DNA of 64,000 nucleotides from an uncultured Lachnospiraceae bacterium (GTDB taxonomy: Bacteria; Bacillota; Clostridia; Lachnospirales; Lachnospiraceae): contig CATOJY010000012.1 of assembly GCA_951800685.1 (NCBI GenBank), forward strand, positions 1 to 64,000. Reading direction: 5' to 3'. Shown piece after piece: positions 37,123-47,906 of this stretch. The position numbers and the translations under genes are program-made. The first letter of the stretch is position 1. Each line of letters begins with the position of its first letter. Under the pieces are notes generated by a model, which saw nothing but the letters and a program-made list of their open reading frames with translations, was not told where the DNA came from and did not search any database.

Positions 37123-39501
37123 CTAGCGCTCCGGCTCCACATATCCTTCCACCGTCACGTTCTTTCCCTGCACTCTCACAGTCACTGCTCCACTTGGCTG
37201 TGTGCTGTAGATTGCACATCCCTGTTTTTCAAGACGTTCCAACAATTCCTTGTGAGGATGTCCATACCTGTTATTCCTGCCAGATGATATCAATGCGATC
37301 CTTGGCGCAGTCTCCTGCAGAAACCATGTACTGGTTGAGTTTTTGGAACCATGATGTGCCACCTTGAGCAACGTGATATTCTGCAGCGCTGCCTCCTTCT
37401 CAATAATCTTCTCTACCCGCCGTTCTCCCTCACCTTCCAGATCTCCTGTGAAAAGTGCCGTGAAATCACCATAGGACAAATGCAGTACTGTGGAATAGGC
37501 ATTGGCTTCTTGTGTATTCCATCCTTTCTCTGGATGCACACAGGTTAGTCTAACATTTCCACATTGCAGACGGTCCTTGTAACTGAGATAGCGTACTGGC
37601 ACTTTAGCCTGTCTGGCCATCCTTTCCAGTTCATGATACTCCTCCTTACGCCCCATTTCTCCTACATCTGGCAAATATAAAGTTCCAATCGTAAACCGGT
37701 CGGCCTCCGCCACCTCTTCCAGCAAATCACAGATGCCATTTATGTGGTCGCTGTCTGGGTGTGTAATGAAAACCGCATCCAGATGGGATACCCCTTCATA
37801 TTTCAGGAAAGGTACAATCTGGTACTGGGCCACCCCTTTCTTATCCGAGCTGCCACCATCAATCAGCATACAGATGCCGCTCTCTTCCGAGAGATAAATA
37901 CAGTCCCCCTGCCCCACATCTATCATCGTGATCTGCAGGCCGCCAGACAGCCTGATCCCAAACACAAGCAGCGCACACAGCATTCCCTGCCAAAAGAGAA
38001 GTTTCGGCATTCTTTCATTCCACACAACTATTCCTAGAAGAAGCCCGAAGAAAAGCAGTACCTGCCATAATGCAGGACGCCCTGCCGCCCAGATATGGCC
38101 AGGCAGCTGCGTACAAACCACACAGCACTTTTCGTAGAACCACAGCAGAAAATGCACCAGCAAGGCTGGCAGCTCTCCCAGAGAAAGGATAAACGCCGCC
38201 ATACCAAGACTTGCCAGGCCGCCTAATAGAACCAATGTCATACAAGGAATCACGATCAGGTTTAAAAGCACAGAATAAGGCGGAAACTCATAATAAAAAC
38301 ACAGATAAACAGGCAGCGTGGAGATAGAAACCGCAATACCTGACAGCAGCGCTTTCTCCACTCTGCCCTGTCCAAAGAAATTCTGTTCCACAGCGGGAAG
38401 CAGAATCCCAATCCCACAGACAGCGCCGAACGAAAACAGGAAACCACTGTGCCTCAGATACAATGGCTGCTGCAGCAGGATGATAAGCGCCGACACAATC
38501 ATCGCTGTCAGCAGATCATAGGTTCTTCCGATCAGTTCCGCAAACAGGTGCATAACAAACATAATATAGGCTCTCATCATAGAGGTACCCATTCCTGTTA
38601 TCGTCCCGTAACAATACATCAGACTAATACACAGACTTATGTCAACTATCCGCGGCATTCTGACATGACGGAAGAATGTATGACATCCCATTCCAATGAC
38701 AGACAAATGCAGGCCGCTGACCGCCAGTATATGTATGATTCCATTCATTTGATACAACTCTTTGAGTTCTGCATCAAGCGTTCCCTTTTCTCCCAGGAGC
38801 ATCGCCTTCATAACAGAAGCGTCTTTCTCCTCATAACAGGCGTCCAGCAACAGGGAAAGGTACTCCCGGAACCGGTACATTGTCTCCTGAAAAGCACAGT
38901 AGGAACCGCTTCTCGCAAGCAGTATTCCATCCATGACCCTACCTTGTCTGCCTAAGACCGCATAATACTCTGCAGAATCGAACTCCCCCGGATTTGTGGC
39001 ATGGGTAAAGGCACGGTAACTTCCTTGTATCATCACAATACCACCCATTTCAGGCATATCTTCTTCTTTCATATAACAGAGAATGCCCTGTATCCCCACC
39101 GCATCTTCTCTCTGTAGTTTTGTCTTATTCTTTTCCCAAAATTTCAATAGATCACGCTTTGGAATTTTATCAGAATCTGATAAGAATTGTTCCAGAACTG
39201 GAACTTGACTTTGTTTTAGAATTACTGCATCGGATAAAAATATGACAGGCGTTTTACCATTCTGGGATAACCGGTATTCCTTCCAGTCCACATACCCGGC
39301 GGCGACGATCTGCTCTCGATCCAGCGCATCACAGACCGCCGTCTTGTTCGTCAGGCCATAAAGCACAAGCCAGACTGCCGCCACATACACCAATCCGAGC
39401 AGGCATAGTGGTCTTCTCAATAAAACCCTCCATTTCTGCTTGCGATTCTTCCTATTTCCTTCCACATTAAGGTGTAACCAACAGATCCAGATTCCGTTCA
39501 A
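37123..39501 (-). CDS. comEC: ComEC/Rec2 family DNA-uptake protein
   Basis: HILAVSGLHLSVIGMG; C-terminal metallo-beta-lactamase-like IDVGQGDCIYL, FITHPDSDHINGI, LKVAHHGSKNST. Confidence 0.93.
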   Translation of the reverse strand: MNGIWICWLHLNVEGNRKNRKQKWRVLLRRPLCLLGLVYVAAVWLVLYGLTNKTAVCDALDREQIVAAGYVDWKEYRLSQNGKTPVIFLSDAVILKQSQVPVLEQFLSDSDKIPKRDLLKFWEKNKTKLQREDAVGIQGILCYMKEEDMPEMGGIVMIQGSYRAFTHATNPGEFDSAEYYAVLGRQGRVMDGILLARSGSYCAFQETMYRFREYLSLLLDACYEEKDASVMKAMLLGEKGTLDAELKELYQMNGIIHILAVSGLHLSVIGMGCHTFFRHVRMPRIVDISLCISLMYCYGTITGMGTSMMRAYIMFVMHLFAELIGRTYDLLTAMIVSALIILLQQPLYLRHSGFLFSFGAVCGIGILLPAVEQNFFGQGRVEKALLSGIAVSISTLPVYLCFYYEFPPYSVLLNLIVIPCMTLVLLGGLASLGMAAFILSLGELPALLVHFLLWFYEKCCVVCTQLPGHIWAAGRPALWQVLLFFGLLLGIVVWNERMPKLLFWQGMLCALLVFGIRLSGGLQITMIDVGQGDCIYLSEESGICMLIDGGSSDKKGVAQYQIVPFLKYEGVSHLDAVFITHPDSDHINGICDLLEEVAEADRFTIGTLYLPDVGEMGRKEEYHELERMARQAKVPVRYLSYKDRLQCGNVRLTCVHPEKGWNTQEANAYSTVLHLSYGDFTALFTGDLEGEGERRVEKIIEKEAALQNITLLKVAHHGSKNSTSTWFLQETAPRIALISSGRNNRYGHPHKELLERLEKQGCAIYSTQPSGAVTVRVQGKNVTVEGYVEPER

Positions 39502-40399
39502 ACAGATCGCTCAGATTAAATTTCTCCCGATAGATCATATTTGTCTCACCGCCGATGGCTATCTGCACCTTATTCACGTTAGACAGCTCCACGAGAGAAT
39601 TCGTGATGGAATAAATCGTTACCTCCGCGCTCGCATTGCTGGGCTGATTTAAAAAATTATCTCCAAAGTTTACATAGCATATACCATCTTTCACTGATAC
39701 GCTGGTAATCTTTGTGGACGGATCAATGGTCGGATACGCCCCCTCCATCTGTGGCCCTTTCACAATTTGCTCCACTACCAGCTTCTCCAGGGAAATATTG
39801 CTGTTGTACACCACATTTCTCCGGTTCTCTTCCACCAGCCTCGTGCCGTCCTCATTGGCAAAATACAGCTTAAGGTTTACCTTCTCATAAGCATTGATTT
39901 CATCTCCTGCATTTTCGATAAAGGTGTCTGCAGACATCGTACCAATCGCCATACCACTGCTATCTGTCAACATCTCACCTTGTACCGTGAAAGAAACATA
40001 GCTGATCTCAGGAATCTGAGTCACTGTCCTAACGATCGCGGCCCTTGTCAACACTTCCCTCGTAATCTCCATCGTCTTGTACTGTTCATCGAAATTCATC
40101 GTCAGCTGTCCATTATCCAAAGTATATTCAAGTAACGTAAAGTTGCCCGCAAGAGGTGGCTTATACTCCAGCTTAGAAGGCACTGTCCCCAGCTGCTCCA
40201 ACAGCTCCGCAAGCAGCTTTTCGGGATCCACTGTCTCACTACAGTACTCTCCGGAAAGCGTATTGGTCTCTTCATTATTTACATAATATATCTTATAGAC
40301 TTTTCCATTCTCTACGGCTTCTTCACTTCCACATGCTGTACACAAAGACATCAGCAGAAAAATAACCACAGCCGTCAACTGTTTCCATTTTACACCCAT
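39467..40399 (-). CDS. GerMN-domain lipoprotein
   Basis: Lipobox LCTACG; two GerMN-like segments (VYKIYYVNNEET..., NLKLYFANEDGTRLV...). Confidence 0.82.
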   Translation of the reverse strand: MGVKWKQLTAVVIFLLMSLCTACGSEEAVENGKVYKIYYVNNEETNTLSGEYCSETVDPEKLLAELLEQLGTVPSKLEYKPPLAGNFTLLEYTLDNGQLTMNFDEQYKTMEITREVLTRAAIVRTVTQIPEISYVSFTVQGEMLTDSSGMAIGTMSADTFIENAGDEINAYEKVNLKLYFANEDGTRLVEENRRNVVYNSNISLEKLVVEQIVKGPQMEGAYPTIDPSTKITSVSVKDGICYVNFGDNFLNQPSNASAEVTIYSITNSLVELSNVNKVQIAIGGETNMIYREKFNLSDLFERNLDLLVTP

Positions 40400-40433
40400 C
40401 AGACACTCTTTTCTGTTTTCTTGCCAGCACATC

Positions 40434-41906
40434 CTAAACCGGAATATATTTTAGCGGAATCCTGATCGTAAAGGTCGTCCCCTCTCCTTCTGCACTTTCC
40501 ACTTTGATCATACCCCTGTGCATCAAAATTGCACTTCTGGTAATCGCTAACCCAAGCCCAGTACCACCAATTTCTTTGGAACGCGACTTATCCACGCGGT
40601 AAAATCTCTCATAGATGTGATCTACACTCTCTGCCGGGATCCCAATTCCGGAATCAGCAACCTCAACCGTAAAATATTGGTGGTCTGCATCCAATTTGAC
40701 CTTAACCCACCCATGCTCTTTATTGTACTTGATGGCGTTTTCCACCAGATTAGATATAACCAACGTCATTTTCACTTCATCCACTGCCGCTGTGACTGGC
40801 CGTACACTCTCGTATACTACCTCCACATCCCGCTTCTGTGCAATCGGGCGCAGTCTGCGCATAATCAACTCTACCAAAGCATTGACATCCACTTCGGTGA
40901 TATTCAGGTCTGCAGCAGTTCTGTCCATTTTCACAAGAGACAGAAGATCCGTGATAATCTTATCCTCACGCTCAATCTCCTCCGCAATATCCGCCATAAA
41001 TTCCTGGTATAGCTCAAGCGGCACATCTTTCTGGCTGATCAGGGAATCCGCCAGCACTTTCATGGAAGTGATTGGCGTTCTCAACTCGTGGGACACATTG
41101 GATACAAATTCCTGCCTGGAAGTATCCAGCACTTTCATTCGGCCAAGCACACGGTTAAAGGCATCTCCAATATGTTCTGTCTCCACACAATCCATCACGC
41201 AGATAGGATCATCCGTATACCCCTCCTGAGCCTGATCCAACGCCTCCGTGATTTTCTCAAAAGGACGGATCAACACTTTGGCTGCCAGCACTGATACAAT
41301 CGTCATAGCAACAATCACGATCATTTCCACGATTAGAGCCTTACGGCTTAATATCTCCATCGTCATACTGATACTGTCTGTAGAAGCACTTACCAGCATG
41401 ACGCCTCTTACAATCTCTTTTCTCTTTACGGGGTCCTTGTCATCACCGCCCAGCGTTACTGTCTCTGTAATCGGGATTGTCATCTCTACATAGCCGTTAT
41501 TTTTGTCATACCGGCTGGTATTTTCTCCCTTGATACAGCGTATCACTTCCTCCGAAATGACCGTCTTATTTTCACTGATACCATAAGTATCCTTAACAAT
41601 CTTAAGATCATTGTTGATCACCAGCACACGGCCGTCATAAAGACCAGACAACTGGTCCAATTCCGCGTTGATCACCTCAGAAGATGTATCCTGTAAATAA
41701 TGATAAGTGATCAGATGATTCGCCAGGATCTTAAGCTGCGTGGACACATCAGAAATTTTAACATTGACCGCACGCTGCTCATAATTCTGTAAAATCGCAT
41801 ATCGCATACTGACGCACGGAACGAGTCCCACGATAAGCAGGATCAGAAAGATTCTTGATTTCAGACTTCTTAGAATTTTAATATTACACAATTTCTTTTT
41901 AAGCAA
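40434..41906 (-). CDS. sensor histidine kinase (HAMP, HisKA, HATPase)
   Basis: FVSNVSHELRTPITSMKVLAD; NLVENAIKYNKEHGW; DSGIGIPAESVDHIYERFYRVDKSRSKEIGGTGLGLAI. Confidence 0.95.
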   Translation of the reverse strand: MLKKKLCNIKILRSLKSRIFLILLIVGLVPCVSMRYAILQNYEQRAVNVKISDVSTQLKILANHLITYHYLQDTSSEVINAELDQLSGLYDGRVLVINNDLKIVKDTYGISENKTVISEEVIRCIKGENTSRYDKNNGYVEMTIPITETVTLGGDDKDPVKRKEIVRGVMLVSASTDSISMTMEILSRKALIVEMIVIVAMTIVSVLAAKVLIRPFEKITEALDQAQEGYTDDPICVMDCVETEHIGDAFNRVLGRMKVLDTSRQEFVSNVSHELRTPITSMKVLADSLISQKDVPLELYQEFMADIAEEIEREDKIITDLLSLVKMDRTAADLNITEVDVNALVELIMRRLRPIAQKRDVEVVYESVRPVTAAVDEVKMTLVISNLVENAIKYNKEHGWVKVKLDADHQYFTVEVADSGIGIPAESVDHIYERFYRVDKSRSKEIGGTGLGLAITRSAILMHRGMIKVESAEGEGTTFTIRIPLKYIPV

Positions 41907-42585
41907 AATAGTATCCTACACCCCACTTCGTACGCACATAGACTGGATCACTAGGGGTATTTTCAATTTTTTCTCTCAGTCTTCTGATATGTACGTCTAC
42001 CGTCCTGACATCTCCAGGATAATCATTGCCCCACACAAGTTTCAACAGATTCTCACGGCTGTACACCCTGCCCTGGTTCTTCATCAGAAGTTCCAGTACC
42101 TCAAATTCCTTGGCGGTCAGATTGATCTCTTTGTCGTCAATATAGACTCTTCTACTATCGCATACAAGCCGCATGCCGCCCTTCTCCACGATCTTAGCGC
42201 TCTCCTTCGATTCTCCGCTCCGGGCAGTTCTTCTCATGATCGCCTTGATCCGCGCCTTGACTTCCAGAATATTAAAAGGTTTGGTGATATAATCATCAGC
42301 GCCATATTCAAGCCCCAGGATCTTATCCATGTCTTCCCCTTTAGCGGTCAACATAACTATGGGCACATTGGAAAATTCCCGTATCTGCTGACATACTTCG
42401 AATCCCGTCATCTTAGGCAGCATCACATCTAACAACACCATATCGTACGTATTGTGACGTGCCAATTCCAGCGCTTCCTCACCATCATAAGCACAATCTA
42501 CTTCCATACCGTCCTGTTCCAGACTGAATCGGATTCCTTTCACAATTAATTTCTCATCGTCAACCACTAATACTTTCTGACCCAT
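41899..42585 (-). CDS. OmpR/PhoB-family response regulator
   Basis: VLVVDDEKLIVKGI, VLLDVMLPKMTGFE, DYITKPF, C-terminal winged helix GDVRTVDVHIRRLREKIE. Confidence 0.96.
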   Translation of the reverse strand: MGQKVLVVDDEKLIVKGIRFSLEQDGMEVDCAYDGEEALELARHNTYDMVLLDVMLPKMTGFEVCQQIREFSNVPIVMLTAKGEDMDKILGLEYGADDYITKPFNILEVKARIKAIMRRTARSGESKESAKIVEKGGMRLVCDSRRVYIDDKEINLTAKEFEVLELLMKNQGRVYSRENLLKLVWGNDYPGDVRTVDVHIRRLREKIENTPSDPVYVRTKWGVGYYFA

Positions 42586-42666
42586 TCCTTATACACGTCC
42601 TTCACTATAATGATTCCATCACATCCCTTATGTCTGCCTGACAGATCCGTCCTGCCGCCTGGGATG

Positions 42667-43401
42667 TCAATCCACTGTAATGCTGTCTTTTATTTTTGCA
42701 TAAGTGCCTTCCTTAATCCCACTGACCTTCATGATCTCTTCTATGGAAGCGAAACTGCCATTCTCCTGTCTGTACGCCGCGATCGCCGCTGCCCGCGTGG
42801 CCCCGATACCCGGAATCTCACACAGCTGCGCTTCTGTCGCCGTATTGATATTAATCTTACCGTTTCCACCAGGCTGTTCAGCAGCTGCCTGCTCTATAAT
42901 ACCAATCCCGCCTGTATCCGCCGAAAGACCCTCAGCAGCTTGCTGCGTCTGTTCCAGCGTAGGAATCATAAGCTTCGCGCCGTCTGCTAATTGCTGCGCC
43001 TGATTAACATAGCTTTCGTCCGCATTCTCCGCAAAACCTCCTGCCTTTTCCACAGCTTCATATACCCGGCTGTCCGGCGGCAGTTCATAAACACCAGCCT
43101 TATTAACCGCTCCGCAGACATGCACGCAAATCGTCTTTTTTTCTGTTTCTTCTGTCCGCGTCTGCACACTTTGGCCTATTGGCTTGTCTTCCGAAGCATC
43201 TGACTGCTCTGCAGGCGTCCGGCCCTGACCCTCTTCCTCAAAAAGCACTGCCTGTTCTTTCTCCACCGCCGCAGATTCTGCACCACGCGGCTCAAGCACA
43301 AGCTGTTCTCTACGGGTGCATCCACACAACATACCTGTTACAACAGACATAACCAGCCACACCCGCAATACGGTCATAACTCTTATCTTTTTATTGCACA
43401 T
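42667..43401 (-). CDS. comEA: ComEA-like helix-hairpin-helix protein
   Basis: SLBB-like VHVCGAVNKAGVYELPPDSRVYEAVEKAGG and HhH INTATEAQLCEIPGIGATRAAAIAAYR; lipoprotein-like N-terminus. Confidence 0.92.
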   Translation of the reverse strand: MCNKKIRVMTVLRVWLVMSVVTGMLCGCTRREQLVLEPRGAESAAVEKEQAVLFEEEGQGRTPAEQSDASEDKPIGQSVQTRTEETEKKTICVHVCGAVNKAGVYELPPDSRVYEAVEKAGGFAENADESYVNQAQQLADGAKLMIPTLEQTQQAAEGLSADTGGIGIIEQAAAEQPGGNGKININTATEAQLCEIPGIGATRAAAIAAYRQENGSFASIEEIMKVSGIKEGTYAKIKDSITVD

Positions 43402-43480
43402 AATTTCCTTTCCAGACACTATCGTCCTGCAAGGAAGCTCCCGCTATGCACTGTATTTCCATTGTAAAATAAATTCTCAT

Positions 43481-43912
43481 TTATGTCCACTTAAAAATAA
43501 CAATTCCGGCTATGGCAACTGCCATGCCAACGATTTTACGCGCCTCCAGCGGCTGTTTTTCCACACCAAAAAGGCCAAACATCTCAATCAGATACGCGAC
43601 AATTAACTGAGAGATTACAATAATCATGACAGCTCGCGCAGGACCTAACAGCTCCATGCCCTTAATCACTGTATAGGTAATGACCGCGCCGATCGTGCCT
43701 CCAAGCAGCATATATTTCGGTTCCACTTTCCATAAAGCACCAAAAGAAGACCTATCTGTGACAAACCATGCCGCCAGACAGACGAGCAGCGCTGTAAACT
43801 GTACAAATGCATTCGCTACCCAAATCCCCGACGTCTTTGTTACCTGTGTATTGAATACTCCCTGTACGCTCATAAGCGCCCCTGATAATAATGCGATCAA
43901 AAAACCAAACAT
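43481..43912 (-). CDS. DMT-superfamily (YdcZ/DUF606) membrane protein
   Basis: LLSGALMSVQGVFNTQVTK...; 4-5 TM segments. Confidence 0.8.
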   Translation of the reverse strand: MFGFLIALLSGALMSVQGVFNTQVTKTSGIWVANAFVQFTALLVCLAAWFVTDRSSFGALWKVEPKYMLLGGTIGAVITYTVIKGMELLGPARAVMIIVISQLIVAYLIEMFGLFGVEKQPLEARKIVGMAVAIAGIVIFKWT

Positions 43913-43960
43913 ATAATACCCCTTTCCTGATCAGACTTGTTCCGAATCAAAACATAAAAA

Positions 43961-43995
43961 TAAGACAAAGTATACGCTATACTTTGTCTTATTAT
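43961..43995. terminator. Perfect 16-bp hairpin terminator
   Basis: AATAAGACAAAGTATA-cgc-TATACTTTGTCTTATT. Confidence 0.75.
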
Positions 43996-44076
43996 TTCCA
44001 TTTTGTGTATCAATATGCGTCCGCCATCTGCCTTTTGCTTTCCTATCGCACTAGACGATACCGTGCTTTGGCAATA

Positions 44077-45681
44077 TCAGCCTTCCTCTGATGATTCCTC
44101 CTCCATTCCTTCGTCATCTATATATTCTTCTACCACTTCTTCTGGAACATCGATATACTCTTCTGTATATTCCTCGCCCACAACCTGTGACATAATCTTC
44201 TCAGAAAGCGCCTTTAAATCCTGGTTCGCATCCTCTCCACTCCAAATCTTGGCAAAGGCAATCTCTAACTCCACCCAGAAATTACTGGTTTCTACCATTT
44301 TCGGCATCGGAACCGAGTTCTTATATTCCTGCAGGAAGGCGGCCCTCTTGGCATCCTCGTAAGTATCTTTCGTACTGACAACCGGCAGTTTGCCTGTTCT
44401 TGCAAAAAGTGCATCGGAAGCGTGCTGTATCAGATATACCGCAAAATCATTCGCCATCTCCTTCTTGACAGAATAGCCGTTAACCACCACACATTGTGTG
44501 ACTGACAAAGAAGCCGAGCTTAACGACTCACTCACATCCGGCAGCACAGAAACGCCATATTCATAGGCAAAATTACCCTCTGCCTTTGCTGTCTCAATCT
44601 TAGACAGCGCATCCGATGTCGCTACCGTATACACAATCTTGCCGTCCATAAAATCCTGCAGGACACCGTCATAACTGATCTCTTTCGTATCAATGGAAAA
44701 GAACTGGTTCAGATTCTGATAAACCCGCATACACTTGATGGCTTCCTCGTTATAAATACGGATCAAGTCAGCCTGGTCGCCATTGACGCCTCCAACGTCA
44801 ATAGCGCCTCCCACAAAGAAATAATTGTAGAAGATATCTGACACATCCCATTTAAAGACTGCCTCCACCTGTTCCGGCGCGTCATATTCATCTGCAAACG
44901 TAAGAATGTCATCGATCGTCTTTGGAAGTGCCTGCATCACTTTATCATTCACTGCATCCTCCAAACTGTCCGCAGCTTCTAAAGTCCCCTCTTCTTCCAG
45001 ATTCCCGTCATCAGCACCTGCCTCTTCTGTTCCCTCAGAGTCCTCGCCTGACTCACCACTTTGTGTATCTCCCGAATTTTCTTCCTGTCCGGCGTCGATC
45101 TGCTCTCCTGCCTCAGCCTCCGCCATGTCCTGCTCTGCCTCAAGCTGCGCTCTCGCCCAGTCTTCCAGGTAAGTCAGATTATACAGGAAGCAGCTTGTCT
45201 CAAAATAGAATGGATAGGCAATCTGTTTCTCATGATAGGTCGCCGCATGGACCGCTGTTTCCGGGAACCATTGTTCCATCGGGAGTACGCCATCCGGCAG
45301 TTTAACTTCTGAGGCAAGTCCAGACAGATATGCCTTTTCCAGAGAATCATTACTGGTAATATATAGATCGGGAACCTCATCTGTATGCAAAGACGCCTGA
45401 TTGACCGTCTCCAGATATTCCCGTCCTGATGTGAAAACCGGTACCACACGTACCTCATCCTGGTATTCACTGTATGCTACTGCTGCACTATTCAGATAAT
45501 CTGACAACGCTTCGTCTGTATACCATAGATAGAGTGTCTCCCGATGTCCAAACAACGAGTCCTCTTCCGTCTCTGTCTCCTCACTCTGTCTGACCGTAAG
45601 TCCGAAATACCCGGCAGCATATACACCACCTGCACACAATACAATGATCAGAATCGTAATCAATCTTTTTTTCAGAGTCAC
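44077..45681 (-). CDS. membrane-anchored extracellular solute-binding-like protein with internal acidic insertion
   Basis: ETLYLWYTDEALSDYLNSAAVAYSEYQDEVRVVPVFTSGREYLE...; acidic stretch AEQDMAEAEAGEQIDAGQEENSGDTQSGESGEDSEGTEEAGADDGNLEEE. Confidence 0.75.
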   Translation of the reverse strand: MTLKKRLITILIIVLCAGGVYAAGYFGLTVRQSEETETEEDSLFGHRETLYLWYTDEALSDYLNSAAVAYSEYQDEVRVVPVFTSGREYLETVNQASLHTDEVPDLYITSNDSLEKAYLSGLASEVKLPDGVLPMEQWFPETAVHAATYHEKQIAYPFYFETSCFLYNLTYLEDWARAQLEAEQDMAEAEAGEQIDAGQEENSGDTQSGESGEDSEGTEEAGADDGNLEEEGTLEAADSLEDAVNDKVMQALPKTIDDILTFADEYDAPEQVEAVFKWDVSDIFYNYFFVGGAIDVGGVNGDQADLIRIYNEEAIKCMRVYQNLNQFFSIDTKEISYDGVLQDFMDGKIVYTVATSDALSKIETAKAEGNFAYEYGVSVLPDVSESLSSASLSVTQCVVVNGYSVKKEMANDFAVYLIQHASDALFARTGKLPVVSTKDTYEDAKRAAFLQEYKNSVPMPKMVETSNFWVELEIAFAKIWSGEDANQDLKALSEKIMSQVVGEEYTEEYIDVPEEVVEEYIDDEGMEEESSEEG

Positions 45682-46922
45682 TTTCTTTCTCCTTCAGTAA
45701 ACCTTTCTCTTGTGGAAAGTGGACTGGCTTCCCGGATACTCTCTCTCAGAATCGTGATCATAGTGTCCACATTCTCCTGCGTAATCACAAGCGATGGCAC
45801 AAATCTGATGACATCGCTTCCTGCATTAACCAGAACAAGCCCTTTCTCCATAGCCTTTGCAATGATATCCCCGACCGGCTGGTCAAAAACAAGTCCCTGC
45901 AGCAGTCCCACACCTCTATGCGTTTTCACGCAGTCAAACTCCTCTACCAACCGTTCAAGATGATCGGACAAATAAGCGCTGACTGCGTTCACATTATCCA
46001 GAATCCTCTGCTTCTCAAACAGCTCAATTACCTTACACACAGCCGCACAGGCTAACGGATTGCCGCCATAAGTCGTACCATGGTCACCAGCCACCAGCGA
46101 ATGGGCTCCGACCTTCTCCGTCATCAGAAACGCGCCAACCGGCACACCGCACCCCAACGCCTTAGCTGTAGTCATCACATCCGGTTTCACACCAAACCGC
46201 TGCCAGGCAAACATGGTTCCTGTCCGTCCCATACCACATTGGATCTCATCTAAGATCATCAGAATATCTCTCTCATCACAGAATTTGCGCACCTTGCGCA
46301 GAAAATCTTCCGTAGCCGGATAAATGCCGCCTTCTCCCTGCACTGTCTCAAACAAGATTGCACAGGTCTTGTCTGTCACCTGTGCCAGCACACTGTCAAA
46401 ATCATTCAGCTGCGCAAACCTGATATTCCCGATCATAGGTTCAAACGCTTCCCTGTAATGGGGATTGCCTGTTACTGACAACGCTCCCATAGTCCGGCCA
46501 TGAAAAGAATGGTTCATAGCAATGATCTCATGGTCTGTACCGCCATCCTTCAAATAAGCATACTTCCTGGCTGTTTTGATCGCGCCCTCGACTGCTTCCG
46601 CGCCACTGTTCGTAAAGAACACCCGGTCCATGCCGGATATCTCTTTGAGCTTTTTTGCCGCTTCAATCGCTGGAACGTTATAATAATAATTTGAAGTATG
46701 GGTAATCTTGTCTATCTGCGCCTTCAATGCGTCATCATATTCTCTATTATGATACCCTAAAGCAAACACCGCAATACCAGACACGAAATCCAGATAACGT
46801 TTTCCTTCCAGATCGTAAAGATATACGCCGTCTCCTCTCTCAAACACCACCTGATAGCGGTTATACGTGTGCAAAAGGGCTTTCTCAGCCTCGTCTATAT
46901 ACTGCTGCATTATTGTACTCAT
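45678..46922 (-). CDS. argD: acetylornithine aminotransferase
   Basis: LYDLEGKRYLDFVSGIAVFALGY, NSGAEAVEGAIKTARKY, HSFHGRTMGALSVTG, DEIQCGMGRTG, GDHGTTYGGNPLAC. Confidence 0.94.
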   Translation of the reverse strand: MSTIMQQYIDEAEKALLHTYNRYQVVFERGDGVYLYDLEGKRYLDFVSGIAVFALGYHNREYDDALKAQIDKITHTSNYYYNVPAIEAAKKLKEISGMDRVFFTNSGAEAVEGAIKTARKYAYLKDGGTDHEIIAMNHSFHGRTMGALSVTGNPHYREAFEPMIGNIRFAQLNDFDSVLAQVTDKTCAILFETVQGEGGIYPATEDFLRKVRKFCDERDILMILDEIQCGMGRTGTMFAWQRFGVKPDVMTTAKALGCGVPVGAFLMTEKVGAHSLVAGDHGTTYGGNPLACAAVCKVIELFEKQRILDNVNAVSAYLSDHLERLVEEFDCVKTHRGVGLLQGLVFDQPVGDIIAKAMEKGLVLVNAGSDVIRFVPSLVITQENVDTMITILRESIREASPLSTRERFTEGERK

Positions 46923-46959
46923 TTTTTATTCCTTTTCTCTTTTATCTCATGGCCGTTCT

Positions 46960-47847
46960 TTATAATTTATCTTCCTCTGCGATGATCGCTGTTCCAATCC
47001 CTTGGTCTGTAAAGATCTCCAGCAGCAGGCAATGTGCGATACGTCCATCCAAAATATGCACCCTGTTGACTCCTTCTTTGATCGCATCTGTACAGTTGCT
47101 GAGCTTCGGCAGCATCCCACCCCCGATGCAGCCGCTGCTGATCAGTTCATCCGCCTGCGATGCCGTAAGTCTGGAAATAAAACTCCCTTTATCCTCGATA
47201 TCCCGGTACAGGCCTTCAATATCAGTCAAAAACACGAGCTTATCTGCACCCACTGCCTTGGCAATCGCACAGGCTGCATCATCCGCATTAATATTATAGG
47301 TCATAAACGCCTCATCCAGACCGATCGGCGCTACAATCGGCAGGAAATCCTTCTCCAGCAGATCATAGAGCACTTTCGGATCTACGCCGCAGATCTCTCC
47401 CACATAACCGATATCTTCCCCGTCAGGACATTTCTTGGTGCACTGCAAAAGCCCTGCGTCTTTACCACTGATTCCCACTGCTTTGACCCCCAGTTTCTCT
47501 ACCATCCTGACCAAGTTCTTATTGACCTTGTTGAGAACCATCTCCGCAATCTCCATGGTTTCTTCGTCTGTCACCCGCAGCCCATTCACAAACCGCGCCT
47601 CTTTGCCGACCTTGCCAACCCAACGGCTGATCTCCTTGCCGCCACCGTGTACGATAATAGGTTTGAATCCTACCAGCTTTAGCAGAGTAACATCCTTAAT
47701 CACGTTCTGCTGCAGTTCCTCGTCGCTCATGGCGCTGCCACCATATTTCACGACGATGATCTTGCGGTTAAACTTCTGAATATAGGGCAGAGCCTCAATC
47801 AGGACCTCGGCCTTCCCTAAGATTTTATCCATTTCCTTCTGTTCCAT
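46960..47847 (-). CDS. argB: acetylglutamate kinase
   Basis: [62 protein letters not shown]. Confidence 0.95.
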   Translation of the reverse strand: MEQKEMDKILGKAEVLIEALPYIQKFNRKIIVVKYGGSAMSDEELQQNVIKDVTLLKLVGFKPIIVHGGGKEISRWVGKVGKEARFVNGLRVTDEETMEIAEMVLNKVNKNLVRMVEKLGVKAVGISGKDAGLLQCTKKCPDGEDIGYVGEICGVDPKVLYDLLEKDFLPIVAPIGLDEAFMTYNINADDAACAIAKAVGADKLVFLTDIEGLYRDIEDKGSFISRLTASQADELISSGCIGGGMLPKLSNCTDAIKEGVNRVHILDGRIAHCLLLEIFTDQGIGTAIIAEEDKL

Positions 47848-47906
47848 ATCTTCTATTTTCCTTTTTGATTTTACTATTTTGCATTTATGCCTGGATTTAC
47901 AACGCG

